NCBI GenBank assembly: GCA_000697665.1
Contig: KL197728.1
Span: forward strand, 1-64,000
DNA length: 64,000 nucleotides
From: Jaapia argillacea MUCL 33604
Lineage: Eukaryota; Basidiomycota; Agaricomycetes; Jaapiales; Jaapiaceae
Direction: 5' to 3'
The notes under the pieces are model-generated. The model was given only the letters and a program-made list of their open reading frames with translations. It was not told where the DNA came from and searched no databases. The first letter of the stretch is position 1. The number at the start of each line of letters is the position of its first letter. Position numbers and translations under genes: made by a program. Shown here piece by piece: positions 58,423 to 64,000 of the stretch.

Positions 58423-61400
58423 ATGTCCTACCAATCTAGCAACTTTCGCAGAGCGCAGGCTCCCTCAGAGCCTTCAAATGAAAAATATCGCGCCAAAGCT
58501 CAACAATTGCAAGAAATGTTTCCAAATTGGTCTCATGATGGTACCTCCGTTCGCCCTTTCTTGTCATCCCCTGTTCACTTTGGATCTCGCCGCAGATCTA
58601 GTCTCACTACTCGGCGAACTCAGTGGCGATGTCGAGCTCGCCGTAACCAGGATTAGTGAAGGTGCCCTCTCTTGTTCGACTTGACGCATATACAGTCGTC
58701 TGACCGTCCACTCACAAAGGTCATGCTGAACAATGGGGAGCAGTCACTCGCAAAAAGGACAAGAAAGGAGGAACAGCCAGTCCCGCTATACACTCCAAAG
58801 ATCTTCCATCCGGTAGGGAGAGAGGTGGCGACTTCCGAGGTGGTCGGGGAGGCAGAGGTGGTCGAGGTGGAGGTCCCGGTAGAGGAGGCGCCGCTCGTGG
58901 TGGATTTGGTGGCGGAAGAGGAGGTCATAGGCAACAGGCGAATGGCCACCACACTCCTGCTCCTGGTGAAAGTTCCTCAGCTCGGGCGTCTCCTGCGCCC
59001 CCTTCAGTTCCCGCGAATGATGGGGCCCATACTGGTGCGCCTGCGGCAGATGGGTGGGGATCAGAGGCCACACCCGCGCATGATGCTACCGATGCAGTTC
59101 AGACGACTGAAGCCGGTGGATGGGGTTCGGCGTCTACGCCCGCACCTCCAGCAAATGATGCACCCGCAGCTGCTCCATCAACCTCAGGATGGGGAACAGC
59201 CTCGTCTACAGCCGCTACCTCTTCATGGGGTGGCGAGAGTACTACCGCAACGGTGAACGGGTCCGCTTCGCCCGCAACGAAGCCACATCAAATCGCCCAA
59301 CCGAAACCGAAAACCCCTGCGACATCCAAAATGTCTTGGGCGCAAATCGCACGGTAAGGGTTTCGTCAGTTTGACTGTTGTCAATGCTAACGGTCTTGCA
59401 GAGCCCATGAAAAGTCTGCTGCTCCCCCTCCCCCTCCCCAACCCGTACAACAACCCCCTTCTGCTCCTGCTCCCCCACCCGTTGTTGCACCACCTGCGCC
59501 CGAACCAGAACCATCCCCTGCGCCACCCACTGAACCAGAACCCCAAGCAGAACAACCTCAACAAGGTTGGGAAGAGCCGACAACCGTGGAGCCTCCCACA
59601 TGGGATGACGAGCCCCAAGTCCCGGCATCAATTTCTGCTCCAGATGGTTGGTCGTCAACTCCCGATGCACCAGCAGTGCCAGAAGAGCAACCGGCGCCTG
59701 AAGTGGAAGAGGTTGCGGCGCCTCCTGCCCCTGTCCCCGCACCCCACCCCGAACCCGTACCAGAAGAGAAACCTTCGGTTCTCCCTGCTCAGGTCAAGGC
59801 CAAGGCCGAGCAACCCCCACAACCACAGCCCGCGTTGGAAGTCGTTCCTCCTGAGAAGCCCGCCACGCCGTCGTTACATTCCCGTCCTGGTGCCTCACAT
59901 AGGAGTAGTGCGAGATTCAAGACTGATCAAGGTCCTGTGATCATGCCTACCAGCGGAGGCTTTGCTCCTGTCGTTCCCACTGAAAAGGTTGGAATGCAAT
60001 TTGGGAGTCTTGGGGATGATATCGATTCTACTCCGTGAGTGATTTCACTCTTGCTTCTTGATTTCCATGAATATCTGCTGATTACTCGATTGATTTATTG
60101 GTTGACGAATGTAGAGTCGAATCTGCAGCACCCGAATTACCGGTACCCAAACCGGCGGAACCTGTTATCCCCGAACCACCCCAACAACCTGTCGCTCTGC
60201 CTACTCCCACACAGACACCGGCGCGCGAAGCTCCTGCTCCTACAACCTCCGCAGTATCCCCACCCGTCCAACCCCAACAACATCAGCCTCCCTTAGCGAC
60301 CAGTGCGCTATTCCAGCAAGCCGTACCCCAGCAAGCGCAGCAACAGCAACCTCCTCCTCAACCTGTCGTCGCTCCCCAACCTCAACCCCCTCAGACACAA
60401 CCTTCCATCCCCACTTCGATTCCGCAACAATCACTTGCGTCGCAACAGCCGTCGCAGGCTGCTCCTTCTCCCCTGCCACCATTCAGCCAACAGCAGCAGC
60501 AGCAAGCGATTGCTGCTCAGTCGCTAGGTGGACATCATTTACCCCACAACCACAACCAGATCCATGCTCAGTACGCTCAACATGGGCTCCCCACCCATAT
60601 CGACCCAACCCAGAATCAACCCCAACAATCGCCGCAACAACACCTCCCTCAGGCTTCGCATTTACCTCAGGCGCAGCAGACTTCGCTTCAGCAACAGCAG
60701 CAACAACAGGCTCAACAACAACAGCAGGCGAACTTGAACGCTTCTTCTTATTTCCGTCAGCACGAACAACCGCCGTACTTCCATACACCCACTCCACCTG
60801 CTGCGGGTCAGGTACAGGACAGTCCTTATGCAGCCTTTGGACAGCTAGGACAACAGGTTCAGCACCAGGGACAGGGGTCGCATCTTGGTGGCTTTGGTGG
60901 AGAGTATGGCGGCTACGCTGATAGTCAACGAGTGCGCCCCGTTTGCGATCTTGTATTGGGCTACATCACTGATATCTTCTCTAGCAGGGCTTCTACGATT
61001 CTTACGGACCTTCCAGCTTTGGTGGTCGCAACGTCTTGCACGAAGACATCAAGGGTTTACCTACTCAGCAACAACAGCCTCAAAGTGCTGGTGGGTTACC
61101 GCCTTCGAGCTCGCAACCATCGCAACAACTCCCATCCTCTCAATCAGGCGCTCAGTCGCAGCAAAGCGGTCAGCAAGGCCCTGGATCTCAATATCCACCT
61201 CCCGTCCCCTACTATTTCCCCTACGCGCAGAACCAATATTACGGTTCGCCCTATAACTCTGGTTATGGTGTCCCTCAGCCTTTCGTCAAGTACCCCGCCA
61301 TGTTCCAACCTGGCCCCCCTGGTCCTGCTTCCGCTCCTTCTCCGGCTGCGAAGCAGGCAGCTGCCACCGTTCAGCCCCAGTCTTACGGACAAAGTATGTA

Positions 61401-61947
61401 CGGGCAACAACACCCGTCCTCTTCCTACGAAGACGTAGGATACCACTCTCAACATCAGCACCACAACAGCCATGGACAAGGCGTCGGTGCTGGGCTCCCC
61501 TCGAGTGACTATGGGAAGCAGTTGTATGGCGGCCAGCAAGGGATGCAAGGATTTATGGGACTTGGTCAGAGCACTGGGCCGTCTTCTGGGCCTCCTTTGG
61601 GTCAACGAAGCGGTGGATCGCCTGAAACGGCGTACAAGCCATACGCTCAGGGCGTTGGTGTCAAGGACGTCGGCTCTGGCGTTGGTGTAGGCGTCGGGCA
61701 GTCTGGTGTTGGGCAAACGCCGCAAGGCCGAGGAAGTGTCCAACAGGCCCAGCATGGTCAAGGTGGATTCTACGGTGCTGGTCGATTTGCATCGAGCGCT
61801 GCAACCGGACCTCAAGGTCAACCCTCGCAGCAGCATCAACCGCAAGGACAAGTCCCGCAAGGTCACCTAGGATACCCTCAAGGTGGTTCCGACGGAAGCC
61901 CTTTCTATTCATACCAAGCCAGGCAACAGCAGGGTTATTGGCAATAA
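58423..61947 (+). CDS. DEF1: DEF1-like protein: CUE domain, RGG box, Gln-rich tail
   Basis: Def1 in yeast promotes ubiquitination and degradation of stalled RNA polymerase II. Here MSYQSSNFRRAQAPSEPSNE leads to a CUE fold: KAQQLQEMFPNWSHD, then DLVSLLGELSGDVELAVTRI across an intron. EGHAEQWGAVTRKKDKKG follows, then an RGG box (GGRGGRGGRGGG), Gly-Trp repeats, and a MSWAQIAR segment typical of the family. The rest is Pro/Glu-rich and then Gln-rich, ending QARQQQGYWQ and TAA at 61945. About 1,060 residues. The CUE plus disordered Gln-rich architecture is the basis of the call; the RGG box is not part of yeast Def1 as I know it, so an RNA link is possible but inferred. Confidence 0.82.
60326..60735 (+). 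repeat. Gln-coding CAG/CAA-rich low-complexity stretch
   Basis: Dense CAG/CAA codons with short pure CAG runs (for example near 60491) encoding polyglutamine patches within the DEF1-like protein. Mixed codons suggest moderate rather than extreme length instability. Confidence 0.8.
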
Positions 61948-62307
61948 TTCTCGACATACCTGTGCGCGCCATCACCCCCACTTACTGCAGTGATTTTCGG
62001 CTGGCTATCTTCGCTCCGTTTTTCGAATCTGCTATTGTCTCATAGTATGTCGTGTTTTGGCTCTTGTGTCTTCTCTTCTACTTCAATCTTGTTTCGTATA
62101 TCGTACATCTCATCTCCGTCTCTCCTCTCACCCATGTGTATACATATGTAGTCCAGATTTGTCTCGCAATCACGTCTGGTTTTCTCAACTGAATGAATTT
62201 TGTGACTATGCGGTCAAGAGGCCACATACAAAGCAAGATACGAAGTAGAACGTGGATAACAACGAGGTCACCAGCTGCAGAATCAAAATGAGGGGAGTGG
62301 AACGTGT
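61948..62307. other. Convergent 3' spacer
   Basis: Between the DEF1-like stop and the SRAP gene stop. T-rich, no gene. Confidence 0.5.
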
Positions 62308-63822
62308 TTAAGCCTTTGTGAAGAAACTAGTGATCTTGGATGAGCCTTCGGCAGCAGCGTTGGTACCGGTAGATTTCATAGACTTCAAGGGGGATCCCGA
62401 AGGCTGATCGATGCTAATTTCAACGGTTGATCAGAAGCACTCCGATATCATCATACGCACTTTAAACTGGGCTGGCTTCTGTGGCGATGCCTTCGGGGAA
62501 AGTCAATCAGAGATATGGGTACTTTCGCATGTCGTACCTTGAAACCTCGCGAACCCTTGGATTTTGGAACGGGGGTCTTTCGCGGGGTTACTGGAGGTTT
62601 GACTTCCTCGGCCTCGATCTTTGGTGTCTATAATGTGTCCGGTCAGACCATTCGGAAACGGTAAGTATATGGAGATCACAACACACCCATGACTCGCTTT
62701 TGCCCACCTCATCACCTGCACCGTGCTTCACAAGTTTGGTCTTTCTCGTTTGGTCACTGGTACCTTCCAGCGGCTGCTGCGATGAACCGGGAAGAGGAGA
62801 CGGGCTTCGTTTCCGTTTCACTGAAGCTGATCGGGCTTGTTTGGAAAACATGGCTTGGATACCATCCTTGCGTTGGGCGACAGGTTGAATGAATGTTGGC
62901 GATTCCGTGCCCACCTTGCCGACTTCCTTGGGCACTGCGTAGCTGAGAAATAGGTCCTTAGAAAACAGATCAGTCGAGAAAACCGGTACGGAAATGAGCA
63001 CCATTCGAGAGGAGAGCCATGGTATGGTGCGACCAACTTCGTCAGCTCGGGAGTCCAGCTTTGTGAAGACGTATCGAGCCAAACATTGAGGTCCGCTTCT
63101 GAGGTGAGAATGACGGATTGTCGATCGTGTAGCCAACTCAACTGCTTGGACGCGTCGGTTGTAACGATTGTGAATGTGTAGAGTGGCTTTTCTTGTCCTA
63201 TGGTGTGAGGTAAGACCCTAGAGATGGGATAGAAACCTTATTGTGGAACCTTCAAGATGGGCGACGTCCCAGAGACCAGCCATAAGCATCAACTTGTCGC
63301 CCTTCAACTTGGTGAAATGAGGAATACGATCCTTCCCCTTCTTCAACCATTCATAGTACCTTGTTTGAGAGTAAGTCGAGATAACAGGAGGAAACGACGA
63401 GCGTTGATACCCCTGGCAAACGACAGCACACCGTTTCTTTCCTTTGATGCTTGCCCACATACCACCACCTTCCACGAGGTTCTCAGCGCGAGCATTGATG
63501 GTGTTCAGAGTTTTTGTCGCATCTTCATGCTTATTCCAATGGGGTACCAAACCCCACTTCATGGTTTGCATAATGAGGGCAGGACGACTAGAACCGCTTT
63601 GACTCGACGGGCCAGCATCACTTCGGCGGATCACAGATGCTTGAGAATGTGGTGCAATATTGTATCTTGGAACAAACTGATCTTGATTCACCCATTCACC
63701 AACATGAGCATCGGGATACCCTAGTAACGCTTCAATTTCGTTGTGCTGGAGTTCACTTTAACTTTGGCGAGACATTATATGACGGCGCTTACAGGTAGCC
63801 CAAGTGAGAAGCGTCCACACAT
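62308..63822 (-). CDS. HMCES: SRAP-domain protein (HMCES/YedK), abasic-site shield
   Basis: Forms a covalent thiazolidine link with abasic sites in single-stranded DNA and protects them at replication forks. The start MCGRFSLG places the catalytic Cys at residue 2, exposed after Met removal. Other family residues are seen: RYNIAPHSQASVI, MKWGLVPHW, TINARAEN, the Glu of GYYEWLKKG, LMLMAGLWD, and the His of WLHDRQSVIL. After the domain is a disordered basic tail with KDGIQAMFSK and a terminal KITSFFTKA, both resembling PCNA-binding PIP boxes, with TAA at 62308-62310. Start chosen on the invariant MCGR. About 390 residues; several short introns, the first right after residue 10. Confidence 0.92.
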
Positions 63823-64000
63823 TGGAGGAACGATAAGAAGGTAAGTACTTTAAGACGAAGCAGCAACCAGTTCAAGTCGAAGTCCTTCAGAGAGCGTCAT
63901 CGGGCAATTCGGAGGGGACCGAGGGCTTTGAGGCGGCGCTTGAACGTGTTTCTGGACCACCGTGTAGCTATTCGACGACGGCGACGGCGTCTGCGAATTT
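63823..64000. other. Window edge
   Basis: Upstream of the SRAP gene. A CGACGGCGACGGCG stretch near the end could belong to a neighbouring gene, but too little is present to say. Confidence 0.4.

Noticed and set aside
58650-59750. Long minus-strand frames across the DEF1-like gene
   Set aside because: They are antisense to Gly/Pro/Gln-rich coding DNA whose composition suppresses stops on the other strand.
1-64000. tRNA or other structured RNA genes
   Set aside because: I scanned for tRNA B-box-like sequences and found none with a matching acceptor stem. A dedicated covariance search would be decisive.

Overview
The window reads as nuclear DNA of a filamentous basidiomycete, probably an agaricomycete. 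Genes are dense and alternate between strands. Nearly all are cut by many short GT-AG introns of about 40-75 nt. The conserved proteins are clearly fungal, and one GTPase and one hypothetical family have an agaricomycete look. I see no rRNA, no tRNA I could support, no CRISPR, no intact transposon, and no toxin or virus-like element. All protein readings come from translating by eye. Exon joins are inferred from GT-AG sites and restored frames. Start codons are the nearest sensible ATG.

Left part (1-19853): an unassigned 2 kb edge; a small P-loop GTPase (-); a long coiled-coil protein (+); malate dehydrogenase without a leader (-); PAN3 of the Pan2-Pan3 deadenylase (+); a membrane hybrid histidine kinase (+); and a short-chain dehydrogenase (+).

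Middle (19854-35604): a Cid1-type nucleotidyltransferase with a long disordered tail (+); LSM7 (-) and importin beta KAP95 (+), which diverge from one promoter region; a Lon protease ending in the peroxisomal signal SRL (-); and a multi-pass membrane protein with a coiled-coil tail that I cannot assign to a family (-).

Right part (35605-64000): two paralogous FAD oxidoreductases in opposite orientation bracket TFIIE beta (TFA2) and a two-HKD phospholipase D-like protein. Then come choline-phosphate cytidylyltransferase (-) and an amidohydrolase (+) sharing a 135-bp divergent promoter, an agaricomycete hypothetical protein (-), a rhodanese plus dual-specificity phosphatase (-), a DEF1-like CUE/Gln-rich protein (+), and an HMCES/SRAP DNA-protein crosslink protein (-).

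Most genes are housekeeping: mRNA decay (PAN3, LSM7, the nucleotidyltransferase), transcription and RNA polymerase II turnover (TFA2, DEF1), nuclear import, phospholipid synthesis, signalling and genome maintenance. They do not form a metabolic cluster. The items most worth following are the inverted oxidoreductase pair with its 21-nt internal repeat, the unassigned membrane/coiled-coil gene, the nucleotidyltransferase tail, and PIP-like motifs in the SRAP protein. I found no convincing new multi-gene system.
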